A stretch of DNA of 14,599 bases from JBAWVR01 sp037147155 (GCA_037147155.1 JBAWVR010000021.1:1-14599), one strand, 5' to 3'; positions 7,745 to 13,707 are shown, numbered from the stretch's first letter. Numbers and translations: made by a program. Notes: generated from the letters alone by a model not told the origin.

Positions 7745-8926
7745 CTACTCATTTAATAACGCCGCTCTAGTATAAGTATTGGCTGCGTCCCAGAGCATCC
7801 AGGAAGTTAAACCTGAATCATATGTAGCTTTAATCTGCGCTCGTACCATCTCTGGTGTATATGGTACGGGATAATCATTATCTTGAAGCCAAGGGCGAAG
7901 TTTTTGAATAGAGGTTGAAGCTATCTGCAATCTAGCTACGGCTTTATCCATAGAAAACTTTACTATTTCATAAGGCACTTTATTGGGATCTTTCCAACCA
8001 TTAAAACCGACTGGGTAATGTGATGGATAGACCATCGGGGCGAGGTAGTCAAAATATGGAGCAGCATACTCCAAAACTTGGCCGATATTTAAATCATCAG
8101 TGTTGGTGGTGGTCATACCAAACAAGTCAGCTGACATTTTAATTCCTTGAGGCTTTAATCTAGCTGATAAACGTGCAAAAAAATCTCGCACCACGATAGC
8201 TTTACCAAACTGTGGATCAGCTTCCACAACCTGTTCACTAAATGGAAAATAAATATCCTGCATATTTCCATCAGACGGAAAACGAATGTAGTCAAAGTTT
8301 AATTCATCAAAACCAAACTTATTGTAGGACTCCTCTGCTAGTGCGGCAATGTAATCCCCGTGGGCAGTAGAGCCGGCGTCAATAAAACTTAAACCTTTTC
8401 TATCTTTCCAGGGAACATTTTTATTACTATTTAATTTTATAGCTAACTCGGGATAGGTTTTGACAGCATACAAATCTTGAAAGACGGTAATGCGGCCAAT
8501 AACATAAATGTTTTTCTCGTGTAAACCCTTAACTATTTCCTTCATATTTTTGACCGGGCACTTGGTACTATAAGCATCTTTAAATAGTGGATTGTCAGAC
8601 AAGAAAGATACTTGACCGGTATAATCTTTTATATCAATGACTACTGAGTTGATTTCTGTCTCATCAATCAAATTTTCAATCTTAGCTCGCAGGCTTGGAG
8701 CGCTTGCCACACAAGATGTCATGTAGACAGCTTTGACAACATCAGGAGTTTTGACATGAGTGATAATCTCTTTAGGAATTTCTGCTACGACAGATATCCC
8801 ATCCTTAAGAGAAAAAACAATTGTTGAACCAAACAAGGGTGGTAATAAAAAATAAAAAATAGCAAAAACAAACACTACTGCCAAAATCGGAAAAGCTATG
8901 ATTTTTGAATAGTGTTTAATCGCCAT
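7745..8926 (-). CDS. Putative glycoside hydrolase, DUF4015-like, membrane-anchored
   Basis: The 393-aa protein has one N-terminal membrane helix (residues about 9-32, rich in V, F, I, L) and then an extracellular TIM-barrel-like domain. Motifs by position are KAVYMTS (65-71), VVIDIKD (95-101), GRITVFQD (144-151), FDELNFDYIRFPSDG (206-220), SADLFGMT (265-272), YLAPMVYPSHY (294-304) and WMLWDAANTY near the end. These match my memory of DUF4015 putative glycosyl hydrolases. D98 and D100 of VVIDIKD, E208 and D212 are candidate catalytic acids. It probably cuts a polysaccharide at the cell surface, perhaps peptidoglycan or own capsule. It lies 4 nt after the stop of the 88-aa membrane-protein gene, so the two are co-transcribed and probably translationally coupled. 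Confidence 0.85.
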   Translation of the reverse strand: MAIKHYSKIIAFPILAVVFVFAIFYFLLPPLFGSTIVFSLKDGISVVAEIPKEIITHVKTPDVVKAVYMTSCVASAPSLRAKIENLIDETEINSVVIDIKDYTGQVSFLSDNPLFKDAYSTKCPVKNMKEIVKGLHEKNIYVIGRITVFQDLYAVKTYPELAIKLNSNKNVPWKDRKGLSFIDAGSTAHGDYIAALAEESYNKFGFDELNFDYIRFPSDGNMQDIYFPFSEQVVEADPQFGKAIVVRDFFARLSARLKPQGIKMSADLFGMTTTNTDDLNIGQVLEYAAPYFDYLAPMVYPSHYPVGFNGWKDPNKVPYEIVKFSMDKAVARLQIASTSIQKLRPWLQDNDYPVPYTPEMVRAQIKATYDSGLTSWMLWDAANTYTRAALLNE

Positions 8927-8930
8927 TTAA

Positions 8931-9197
8931 TTATTTTGTTTCTTCAGTTGTTTCAGGAACGATTTCTGGTTCAGATTTCTTGGTCATATTTTCAACATAC
9001 ATTTCAGTCACTACAGCATTGTCACTCATGATAGTGTGGTGGAGAACCAGTGATTCTCGACGCCACAAGTAAGCCAGAGAAACTATCAGTAGTCCACAGA
9101 TTACGAACAATGTGTTCTTGGTCTGCATTGGTAAACCTGAAAAAGGCATAATGACTACTAATATTCCCGAAATAAAAATTGTATAAAATTTCCACAT
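8931..9197 (-). CDS. 88-aa two-helix membrane protein
   Basis: The protein has two hydrophobic segments: residues about 5-22 (YTIFISGILVVIMPFSGL) and 29-45 (TLFVICGLLIVSLAYLW). An RRE turn follows and then a polar, acidic tail ending PEIVPETTEETK. Both segments are long enough to span the membrane, giving a hairpin with both ends on one side, probably the cytoplasm by the WRR charge. No family is recognised. It is the first gene of a two-gene unit with the DUF4015-like hydrolase, so it may assist that enzyme or simply share its promoter. The -10 TATAAT lies 6 nt before the ATG, which suggests a leaderless message. Confidence 0.75.
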   Translation of the reverse strand: MWKFYTIFISGILVVIMPFSGLPMQTKNTLFVICGLLIVSLAYLWRRESLVLHHTIMSDNAVVTEMYVENMTKKSEPEIVPETTEETK

Positions 9198-9203
9198 ATA
9201 ATT

Positions 9204-9209
9204 ATTATA
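9204..9209 (-). promoter_or_regulatory. Consensus -10 box placed for a leaderless mRNA
   Basis: TATAAT lies with exactly 6 nt (AATTAT) before the ATG at 9197, so the transcript should begin at the start codon. No -35 close to consensus is seen. Confidence 0.6.
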
Positions 9210-9241
9210 AGTTATAGGTCTATTCTAACTTAAAAATATAC

Positions 9242-9286
9242 AAAGAGAAAGGCCTGGTTTGTAGAGCAAACCAGGCCTTTCTCTTT
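9242..9286 (-). terminator. Terminator after rsmI
   Basis: A 20-bp perfect stem (9242-9261 with 9267-9286) around a 5-nt loop, 4 nt after the rsmI stop codon. The T-rich stretch CTCTTTGTATATTTTT follows on the minus strand. Confidence 0.9.
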
Positions 9287-9290
9287 ATAA

Positions 9291-9974
9291 TTACTTTCCT
9301 CCCACCAGCACCACAAACTCCCCTCTCACTTTGTCCGTATTTGTTTCAAAATATTTTAAAACCTCTTCAGCCGATCCGGAGACAATCTGTTCATAGATTT
9401 TTGTGAGTTCACGAGCGACCACCACTTTTCTCTCTGGTGCTAACACTTCCTTCAAACTAGTTAAACATTTAATAATGCGATGTGGTGACTCATAAAAAAT
9501 CATAGTTCTTTCCGATTCGGCAATTTCTCCAAATAAAGTTTGGCGGCCTTTCTTGTGTGGCAAGAATCCCAAGAAAGTGAACTCGGCGGTATGTAGACCG
9601 GAAATAGACAGCGCGGACACAACCGCACTCGGGCCCGGCACCACAAAAATCTCCACCTCCGGTAACTCTTTTTTAACAGTAGCAATGAGCATCGAGCCAG
9701 GGTCGGAAATAGTAGGTGTACCAGCATCAGACACCAGGGCCATATTTTTTCCAGCTTTCAACAAATCGAGTATTTGGTCAGTCTTTGATAACTTGCTCTG
9801 AGAATGATAGCTCAAAAGAATTGGTTTATTAATTCCATGATGTTTCAAGAGATTCAAAGTTACACGAGTATCTTCACACAGTACAATATCAACCTCACCT
9901 AAGATACGAATTGCTCGCAAGGTGATGTCTTCCATATTACCGATAGGTGTTCCAACAATGTATAATTTTGACAT
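9291..9974 (-). CDS. rsmI: 16S rRNA (cytidine-1402 2'-O)-methyltransferase RsmI
   Basis: RsmI methylates the ribose of C1402 in the decoding centre of 16S rRNA using SAM. The 227-aa product has the tetrapyrrole-methylase-like family motifs: VGTPIGNMEDITLRA (7-21), CEDTR (33-37), SDAGTPTISDPG (82-93), PGPSAV (113-118), YESPHRI (161-167), RELTK (188-192) and GEFVVLV near the end. It is about 60 residues shorter than the E. coli enzyme, which has an extra C-terminal domain; here the protein ends after the catalytic fold. The target C1402 is conserved in the 16S gene at 14384. A TATAAA lies 6 nt before the ATG, fitting a leaderless transcript. The gene begins just downstream of the tRNA-Leu fragments, on the same strand. 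Confidence 0.95.
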   Translation of the reverse strand: MSKLYIVGTPIGNMEDITLRAIRILGEVDIVLCEDTRVTLNLLKHHGINKPILLSYHSQSKLSKTDQILDLLKAGKNMALVSDAGTPTISDPGSMLIATVKKELPEVEIFVVPGPSAVVSALSISGLHTAEFTFLGFLPHKKGRQTLFGEIAESERTMIFYESPHRIIKCLTSLKEVLAPERKVVVARELTKIYEQIVSGSAEEVLKYFETNTDKVRGEFVVLVGGK

Positions 9975-9980
9975 GTTTTA

Positions 9981-9986
9981 TTTATA
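9981..9986 (-). promoter_or_regulatory. -10-like TATAAA 6 nt before rsmI ATG
   Basis: TATAAA with 6 nt (TAAAAC) before the ATG at 9974, the same geometry as at three other genes here. It lies just downstream of the tRNA-Leu 3' fragment, so read-through from the tRNA unit could also supply the gene. Confidence 0.45.
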
Positions 9987-9989
9987 TTA

Positions 9990-10011
9990 TTTGTGCCGCG
10001 AGAGGGACTCG
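9990..10011 (-). pseudogene. 3' fragment of a second tRNA-Leu copy
   Basis: These 22 bases are identical to 10133-10154, that is the last 18 nt of the intact tRNA-Leu plus 4 nt of 3' flank. The piece contains the 3' strand of the T stem and the acceptor strand TCGCGGC, but not the 5' strand of the T stem. Just before it (in tRNA direction) TTGTGA may be another 6-nt piece of the variable arm. Between the intact gene and this piece lie 121 nt rich in hairpins. Confidence 0.85.
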
Positions 10012-10136
10012 GTCACAAATATTTTGTTCGCCGTCGCTCCCAAAATTTTGCGACCCCGACTCGCAGCCAAACCTTGCTAGGTTTGGACTTCGTCTGCTCC
10101 GTCTTTCTCGTCTTGTAAACAGTATTCTACTGTTTG
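10012..10136 (-). repeat. Hairpin-rich insert between tRNA-Leu and its 3' fragment
   Basis: In tRNA direction three hairpins are seen: AAACAGTA/TACTGTTT (loop GAA), CCAAACCT/AGGTTTGG (loop AGCA), and an imperfect pair GGTCGCAAAATTTTG with CAAAATATTTGTGACC around GGAGCGACGG. The last is flanked by two copies of CGAGTC, the second belonging to the tRNA fragment, which looks like a small insertion with a target duplication. GACG recurs about every 9-10 nt at 10092-10112. No open frame is credible here. Confidence 0.6.
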
Positions 10137-10220
10137 TGCCGCGAGAGGGACTCGAACCCTCACAAGATTACTCTCGTACGCACCTGAAGCGTATGCGTCT
10201 ACCAATTCCGCCATCGCGGC
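10137..10220 (-). tRNA. tRNA-Leu (anticodon CAG)
   Basis: An 84-nt class II tRNA. The acceptor stem GCCGCGA pairs with TCGCGGC. The D arm is GCGGAATTGGTAGACGC. The anticodon stem TACGC/GCGTA closes the loop TTCAGGT with CAG at 34-36. A long variable arm (CGAGAGTAATCTTGT) and the T arm GAGGG-TTCGAGT-CCCTC complete it. The discriminator is A, as expected for leucine. CCA is not encoded (CAA follows). It reads CUG codons. Confidence 0.96.
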
Positions 10221-10245
10221 ATATTATAACAACTTCTAATCATCA

Positions 10246-10346
10246 ATGCGTCCTTGCCCGAGAAACCGAAGCCTTGTTCGGTTTAGCGGGTACCAACTTG
10301 CCCCGTAGTGAGCTTTGCTCTACTACTGGGGTTCCGCCATCGCGGC
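10246..10346 (-). pseudogene. 5' half of a second tRNA-Leu copy split by two hairpin inserts
   Basis: In tRNA direction it reads GCCGCGATGGCGGAA (10346-10332), a 35-nt insert (10331-10297), TTGGTA (10296-10291), a 38-nt insert (10290-10253), and GACGCAT (10252-10246). Joined, the three pieces equal the first 28 nt of the intact tRNA-Leu with no mismatch. Both inserts fold: CCCC...GGGG with GTAGT/ACTAC and GAGC/GCTC inside, and CCCG...CGGG with AACCGAA/TTCGGTT inside. Both end in CAAG. The intact tRNA begins 25 nt further on. Confidence 0.85.
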
Positions 10347-10357
10347 ATGTATATACA

Positions 10358-10386
10358 AAGGTAGCAAAAATAGACTCAATAAACAA
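10358..10386 (-). promoter_or_regulatory. Promoter of the tRNA-Leu unit
   Basis: TTGTTT, 17 nt, then TACCTT with an upstream TGC (extended -10) on the minus strand. Transcription would start near 10351, just before the broken 5' copy, so the broken copy and the intact tRNA share one transcript. Confidence 0.5.
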
Positions 10387-10394
10387 GACAAAAG

Positions 10395-10426
10395 AAAAAA
10401 CGGCGAGATAATCAGTCTCCCGCCGT
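10395..10426 (-). terminator. Terminator of the cysteine-rich gene
   Basis: ACGGCGGG and CTCGCCGT form an 8-bp stem with one G-U pair and an 11-nt loop, followed on the minus strand by six T. It lies 22 nt after the stop codon at 10449. Confidence 0.8.
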
Positions 10427-10448
10427 CATTCAAGCGCCGCATATTTTC

Positions 10449-10952
10449 TTAGCGCTTCTTCTTACTGAGTTTTTCAAACATTTCTTGAATTTGTACCGAG
10501 CTTTTCGGATGAGAAACTTCCCCACATCGTCCACCGATATTTTGATCGGTCAGACGACGCAAACAAGAGTTTTTCATGAACTGGGTACCGCAACCCGCGG
10601 CGATAAGAGGCTTCTTGGACACCCAGGCGATCGAGAACTGCCCGAAAGTAGGAATCATCGAGGTGTTGATAAAACCCTTTTCGTCTTGAGTTATTTGGTG
10701 GATATTATCATCTGTCAGCCAAGCAAAGACGACCGGGCAAAAAGATTTTCCGCACACATGACAAACGACTTCTGGTCCGTCGGAACGTACCAGAGCCTTC
10801 ATGTCATAGATGTTCACCTGTCGCCCAAGATGTTTGGCCAAAAGGACCATCTTTGAGTACGGAAGAAAATCTCTGAGAGCTTGTTTGTAGACGTTGTAAT
10901 ACTGATTTTCGATTGGCTCTTTTTCAAGATCAACGACTGTACCATTTGACAT
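10449..10952 (-). CDS. Cysteine-rich protein of unknown function, 167 aa
   Basis: The start at 10952 is chosen because AGGGAGG lies 8 nt upstream; a longer frame from 10982 begins upstream of that site. The product starts MSNGTVVDLEKEPIENQYYN. Six cysteines are in patterns that could bind zinc: C64-x2-C67-x4-C72 (CHVCGKSFC) and C121, C130 and C143 (GCGTQ, SCLRR, RCGE). The end is basic (KLSKKKR). There is no signal peptide or membrane helix. I do not recognise a family; a nucleic-acid-binding zinc protein is only a guess. The gene is monocistronic, with its own promoter and terminator. Its GC content, near 49% by hand count of three lines, is higher than that of the glycosyltransferase genes, and it has one of only two strong Shine-Dalgarno sites in the window, both suggesting a different origin. 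Confidence 0.7.
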   Translation of the reverse strand: MSNGTVVDLEKEPIENQYYNVYKQALRDFLPYSKMVLLAKHLGRQVNIYDMKALVRSDGPEVVCHVCGKSFCPVVFAWLTDDNIHQITQDEKGFINTSMIPTFGQFSIAWVSKKPLIAAGCGTQFMKNSCLRRLTDQNIGGRCGEVSHPKSSVQIQEMFEKLSKKKR

Positions 10953-10960
10953 TGTTATAT

Positions 10961-10967
10961 CCTCCCT
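10961..10967 (-). promoter_or_regulatory. Strong Shine-Dalgarno site AGGGAGG
   Basis: AGGGAGG with an 8-nt gap to the ATG at 10952. It decides the start. It is notable because the 16S tail in this window lacks the complementary CCTCC. Confidence 0.8.
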
Positions 10968-11027
10968 GAAAAAACCAATCAACCAAACCCCACCAAAGCA
11001 CCGCCTTGGTTACAAAAGATTTAGATG

Positions 11028-11033
11028 ATTATA
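11028..11033 (-). promoter_or_regulatory. -10 box upstream of the cysteine-rich gene
   Basis: TATAAT on the minus strand; the leader would be about 70 nt. A perfect TTGACA is also present (11066-11071), but 32 nt from this box; it is 16 nt from a weaker TAGTAT, so two start sites are possible. Confidence 0.5.
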
Positions 11034-11073
11034 TCTAGAGTAAATACTACCCTTTTAGACTAAACTGTCAAAC

Positions 11074-11111
11074 AAAAAGACCGATTTTGCATTCGCAAAA
11101 TCGGTCTTTTT
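11074..11111 (-). terminator. Strong terminator after pyruvate kinase
   Basis: A 17-bp perfect stem (11074-11090 with 11095-11111), loop ATTC, with T-rich sequence (TTTTTGTTTG) on the minus strand. It lies 12 nt after the stop codon. Confidence 0.93.
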
Positions 11112-11123
11112 TTTAATTGAGTA

Positions 11124-12551
11124 TTATATCTTCTCCACCAAAATAGTGTTTGTTGCACCTGGTTTACCAAAAGGTATACCGGCTACCACAACTACCAATT
11201 CCCCTTTCCCAACAAACTTACCTTTAACTAAAGTGGCGCGGATAGTTTTCATACCATCATCCAAAGTTTTAAATGACTTTACCACAATTGGTTTAACACC
11301 GGAACTCAAAGTCATTTTGCGAGCTGATCGTTCTTTTGGAGTCAAAGCAATAATAAGTTGTGATGGCTTCAAACGTGATACCATTCTTGCAGTGTAACCA
11401 GAGTCGGTCAAAACCACAATTTTATGAGCTTCAATATTATCAGCAACATCCACTGCCTCGTTAGTAATAGCTTCAGCAATATCGTCTGGGGTGTTCTCGA
11501 ATTTACGCTTCATAGACAATTCGCGATGTAGGTAATCTCCTTCAATCTTTTTGGCAACACGAGTCATAACCTCTACCGCCTGCACTGGAAACTCACCCAA
11601 AGTAGTTTCTTCTGAGAGCATGATAGCATCAGTACCATCGAGAATAGCATTGGCAATATCAGATACTTCAGCACGAGTAGGTACTGGTGAGTGAATCATA
11701 GATTCCAACATCTGAGTCGCGGTAATAACTGGTTTACCAATAGCATTACACTTCTTGATAATCATCTTCTGCACAGCTGGAACATTTTCAGCAGGGATTT
11801 CAATCGCCAAGTCACCACGTGCCACCATAATACCATCAACCAATTCAATAATCTTGTCGATGTTAGCCACAGCCTGAGGAGTCTCAACCTTGGCAATAAT
11901 ATGAGCATCGCTATTGCGCTTCTTCAAGATTTCACGCAATTGAATAATATCTTCTGGACGGCGAACAAAAGACAAAGCAAAGAAATCAACTTTGTTTTTC
12001 AAACCAAATTCCATATCTTTCATATCCTTGTCAGTCAAAGCTGGAACAGACAAATCAGTATCTGGGAGGTTTACACCACGGCGATCTTTGATCTCTCCAC
12101 CAACAATAACTTTACATTTTACCTCATCACCCTTGATGTCCATAACCTGAAGAGACTTCTTACCATCATGCAACAAAACATGGTCACCAACTTTTACTTC
12201 TTTAGCAAATTCTGGATAGTTGATAGAAACTTTTTCATCATTACCTATGATATCCTTGGTGGTAATAGTAAAAGTCGCACCTGGCTTTAATACTGTGGAG
12301 CCTTTTTCAAATTTACCAATACGAATCTTTGGGCCAGCCAAGTCCTGAAGGACAGCTACACACATATCAGTCTTGTCCTGAACTTTTTTGATGTTGTTGA
12401 TACGAACCTGATGTTCAGCAAAGTCACCGTGAGAGAAGTTTAGACGCATCACATTCATACCCGCCTCCACCAATTTAGTCAGCATTTCTACACTTTCGGT
12501 CGCTGGACCGATAGTACAGACAATCTTTGTTTTCTTTGAAATATTGTTCAT
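11124..12551 (-). CDS. pyk: Pyruvate kinase
   Basis: The enzyme makes pyruvate and ATP from phosphoenolpyruvate and ADP, the last step of glycolysis. The 475-aa product is full length. Visible motifs are KIVCTIGPATES (9-20), MRLNFSHG (35-42) with R36, N38 and S40 for the phosphate and monovalent cation, LQDLAGPKIRIG (68-79), IIAKVETPQAVANID (218-232) with catalytic K221 and metal-binding E223, ARGDLAIE (244-251) with D247, and TATQMLESM (277-285). The loop PTRAEVSDIANAILDG follows. The B domain lies at about 72-170. The gene is monocistronic, with an extended -10 at 12600-12608 and a leader of about 42 nt that contains a hairpin. In ferment-dependent CPR cells it is one of the few ATP-yielding steps. 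Confidence 0.97.
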   Translation of the reverse strand: MNNISKKTKIVCTIGPATESVEMLTKLVEAGMNVMRLNFSHGDFAEHQVRINNIKKVQDKTDMCVAVLQDLAGPKIRIGKFEKGSTVLKPGATFTITTKDIIGNDEKVSINYPEFAKEVKVGDHVLLHDGKKSLQVMDIKGDEVKCKVIVGGEIKDRRGVNLPDTDLSVPALTDKDMKDMEFGLKNKVDFFALSFVRRPEDIIQLREILKKRNSDAHIIAKVETPQAVANIDKIIELVDGIMVARGDLAIEIPAENVPAVQKMIIKKCNAIGKPVITATQMLESMIHSPVPTRAEVSDIANAILDGTDAIMLSEETTLGEFPVQAVEVMTRVAKKIEGDYLHRELSMKRKFENTPDDIAEAITNEAVDVADNIEAHKIVVLTDSGYTARMVSRLKPSQLIIALTPKERSARKMTLSSGVKPIVVKSFKTLDDGMKTIRATLVKGKFVGKGELVVVVAGIPFGKPGATNTILVEKI

Positions 12552-12576
12552 TTGTTATTTTTTAAGCAAATTAAAG

Positions 12577-12590
12577 GCCCAAAATTGGGC
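12577..12590 (-). promoter_or_regulatory. Hairpin in the pyk leader
   Basis: GCCCAA and TTGGGC form a 6-bp inverted repeat with a 2-nt loop (or a 5-bp stem with a 4-nt loop) between the pyk promoter and the ATG. It is short and has no T-run, so an attenuator is doubtful; an operator is possible. Confidence 0.3.
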
Positions 12591-12599
12591 GTTGGTATT

Positions 12600-12608
12600 A
12601 GAATAGCA
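12600..12608 (-). promoter_or_regulatory. Extended -10 promoter of pyk
   Basis: TGCTATTCT on the minus strand, with the same GTGCTAT core as the promoters at 6892 and 7731. Transcription would start near 12593. Confidence 0.6.
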
Positions 12609-12634
12609 CATATTCGGGAAAAAACCAATAGAAG

Positions 12635-12660
12635 GCCCCGCTGATGGATACCAGCGGGGC
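12635..12660 (-). terminator. Terminator after the 75-aa gene
   Basis: GCCCCGCTG and CAGCGGGGC form a 9-bp GC-rich stem with an 8-nt loop. Six T come only after a further 11 nt (CTTCTATTGG then TTTTTT), so efficiency may be moderate. Confidence 0.7.
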
Positions 12661-12681
12661 TGTAATGACCCTGAGTGCAGT

Positions 12682-12909
12682 CTAATGACCCCAAGCCGCA
12701 TGATGGCCGTAACGTTCAAACATGCGCCTAGCTAGAGAGATTTCGTCTGGCAGTCGAGCTCTTTGAACCATGGACTGAACAGCCTCCTCCCGACTTTCAC
12801 GATCAGTTCTATTGTTGAACCGATTGATAGCTTGGACGAAGTCTGGCGAAGAATACCGGCCGGCTTCTTCGGCTGATAATTCCACCGAATCTGGCACTAC
12901 CGTGTTCAT
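12682..12909 (-). CDS. 75-aa soluble protein of unknown function
   Basis: The product begins MNTVVPDSVELSAEEAGRYS and ends MFERYGHHAAWGH. It is soluble, charged and probably helical, with many Arg and Glu residues (NRFNNRTDRESREEAVQSM). The middle AEEAGRYSSPDFVQAINRF resembles a short helix-turn-helix only in general character; no family is recognised. The start is supported by AGGAGGTT 4 nt upstream. The GC content is about 51% by hand count (116 of 229 bases counted), well above the glycosyltransferase genes. Promoter, Shine-Dalgarno, gene and terminator form one compact unit next to pyk. Together with the 167-aa gene it looks foreign or recently acquired. Confidence 0.6.
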   Translation of the reverse strand: MNTVVPDSVELSAEEAGRYSSPDFVQAINRFNNRTDRESREEAVQSMVQRARLPDEISLARRMFERYGHHAAWGH

Positions 12910-12913
12910 ATTG

Positions 12914-12921
12914 AACCTCCT
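12914..12921 (-). promoter_or_regulatory. Strong Shine-Dalgarno site AGGAGGTT
   Basis: A perfect AGGAGGTT, with AGGAGG placed 6 nt before the ATG at 12909. This is the closest match to the classical consensus in the window. Confidence 0.85.
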
Positions 12922-12951
12922 GTGTTATAAGTGGAAATAGGAACCTTTGTT

Positions 12952-12979
12952 TTTATACTACTCCAAAATAAAATTTTGG
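12952..12979 (-). promoter_or_regulatory. -10-like box and upstream inverted repeat
   Basis: TATAAA (12952-12957, minus strand) could start a leader of about 35 nt for the 75-aa gene. Just upstream CCAAAAT/ATTTTGG (12963-12979) is a perfect 7-bp inverted repeat with a 3-nt loop, which could be an operator or a weak end signal for the gene before it. Confidence 0.4.
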
Positions 12980-13013
12980 AAAGCCCCGAGAGAATAGTTT
13001 GACGTAAGTAAGC

Positions 13014-13499
13014 TTATTTGTTGTCTGGCACAAGTACATAATCATCCTTAACCTCGCCCAGCAATTCTTTTATCTCCTGAGCAATCACCTTTATACCAAT
13101 GATAGTAGCAGCAAGATATGTTGCTTGCATCAACAGAACAATAAGCAAAGAAACGGTATCATTTGTAACTGTAACTGAAACAACCACAACAGACAACAAC
13201 GCCGCCACCGCACTCAATGAGTAGGAAATATTTAGCAAAAAATCATTTCTGTTTTTCAAAAGTAAACAAATACCGTAAACAATAACCAACATTATTGTAT
13301 AGCCATAAGGGAAGGTACTCAGCACGTAAGTAAGAATCGTACTTAGGAATGGAACATGATTAAAGAATGAATCGAGAGCCGTCCCAACCACCTGATAGGT
13401 AATGCCAATATTCATCAACAAAACCTGAACAAAAGAAATAATCCAAAGCGCAGCAAAAAGCCAAAAGAAAACACGATTAACAATTTTTGATGTATTCAT
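13014..13499 (-). CDS. 161-aa multi-pass membrane protein of unknown function
   Basis: The start is placed at 13499 (MNTSKIVNRVFFWLFAALWI) because a TATAAT ends 8 nt before it; a longer frame from 13535 would begin before the promoter. Four hydrophobic helices are seen: about 10-30, 50-85 (a hairpin region containing FLSTILTYVLSTFPYGYTIM and VIVYGICLLL), 88-110 (SLSAVAALLSVVVVSVTV) and 112-140 (SLLIVLLMQATYLAATIIGI). The tail is charged (EIKELLGEVKDDYVLVPDNK) and probably cytoplasmic. No catalytic motif or family is recognised. The gene is monocistronic with a likely leaderless message. Confidence 0.7.
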   Translation of the reverse strand: MNTSKIVNRVFFWLFAALWIISFVQVLLMNIGITYQVVGTALDSFFNHVPFLSTILTYVLSTFPYGYTIMLVIVYGICLLLKNRNDFLLNISYSLSAVAALLSVVVVSVTVTNDTVSLLIVLLMQATYLAATIIGIKVIAQEIKELLGEVKDDYVLVPDNK

Positions 13500-13506
13500 G
13501 AGGATT

Positions 13507-13512
13507 ATTATA
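13507..13512 (-). promoter_or_regulatory. Consensus -10 box placed for a leaderless mRNA
   Basis: TATAAT with exactly 7 nt (AATCCTC) before the ATG at 13499. Confidence 0.6.
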
Positions 13513-13567
13513 AAGGATTTTGGTTTAATACACAAAATGCAGTACTACCAAAAAGCCCCAAATACAT

Positions 13568-13596
13568 TTGCCTTTATTAGTTTTTTCTGCTATATT
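13568..13596 (+). promoter_or_regulatory. Promoter of the tRNA-Ile unit
   Basis: TTGCCT, 17 nt, then TATATT with an upstream TGC. Transcription would start near 13603, 40 nt before the broken 5' copy of tRNA-Ile, so the whole arrangement up to the terminator at 14008 is one transcription unit. Confidence 0.65.
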
Positions 13597-13638
13597 CTCT
13601 CTGTTAAGCCAGCACATTAAATTATCTATTGGTGTTAA

Positions 13639-13666
13639 GTGTGGGCGTATAGCTCAGGTGGTTAGA
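13639..13666 (+). pseudogene. 5' fragment of a second tRNA-Ile copy
   Basis: These 28 bases are identical to 13704-13731: 4 nt of 5' flank plus the first 24 nt of the tRNA (acceptor strand and most of the D arm, ending GTTAGA). After it, 37 nt of AT-rich sequence with two ATTAAA(A)ATAG copies lead to the repeated flank of the intact gene. Confidence 0.9.
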
Positions 13667-13707
13667 TAATTAAAAATAGACGAATACAATTAAATAGTTT
13701 GGTGTGT

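Noticed and set aside
9990..10154. attL/attR of an integrated element at tRNA-Leu
   Set aside because: The direct repeat of the tRNA 3' end fits, but only 121 bp lie between the copies, no integrase is present, and the 5' pieces are left unexplained. Kept only as a partial explanation.
10223..10231. TGTTATAAT just before tRNA-Leu as its promoter
   Set aside because: It ends 2 nt before the first tRNA base, so transcription would start inside the tRNA.
9947..10411. A 154-aa plus-strand frame containing VPREGLEPSQDYSRTHLK
   Set aside because: It is the antisense reading of tRNA-Leu and its broken copies; this kind of peptide is a well-known false gene opposite tRNA-Leu.
11691..12290. A 199-aa plus-strand frame
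   Set aside because: It is antisense to the well-supported pyruvate kinase gene and has a composition typical of a shadow frame.
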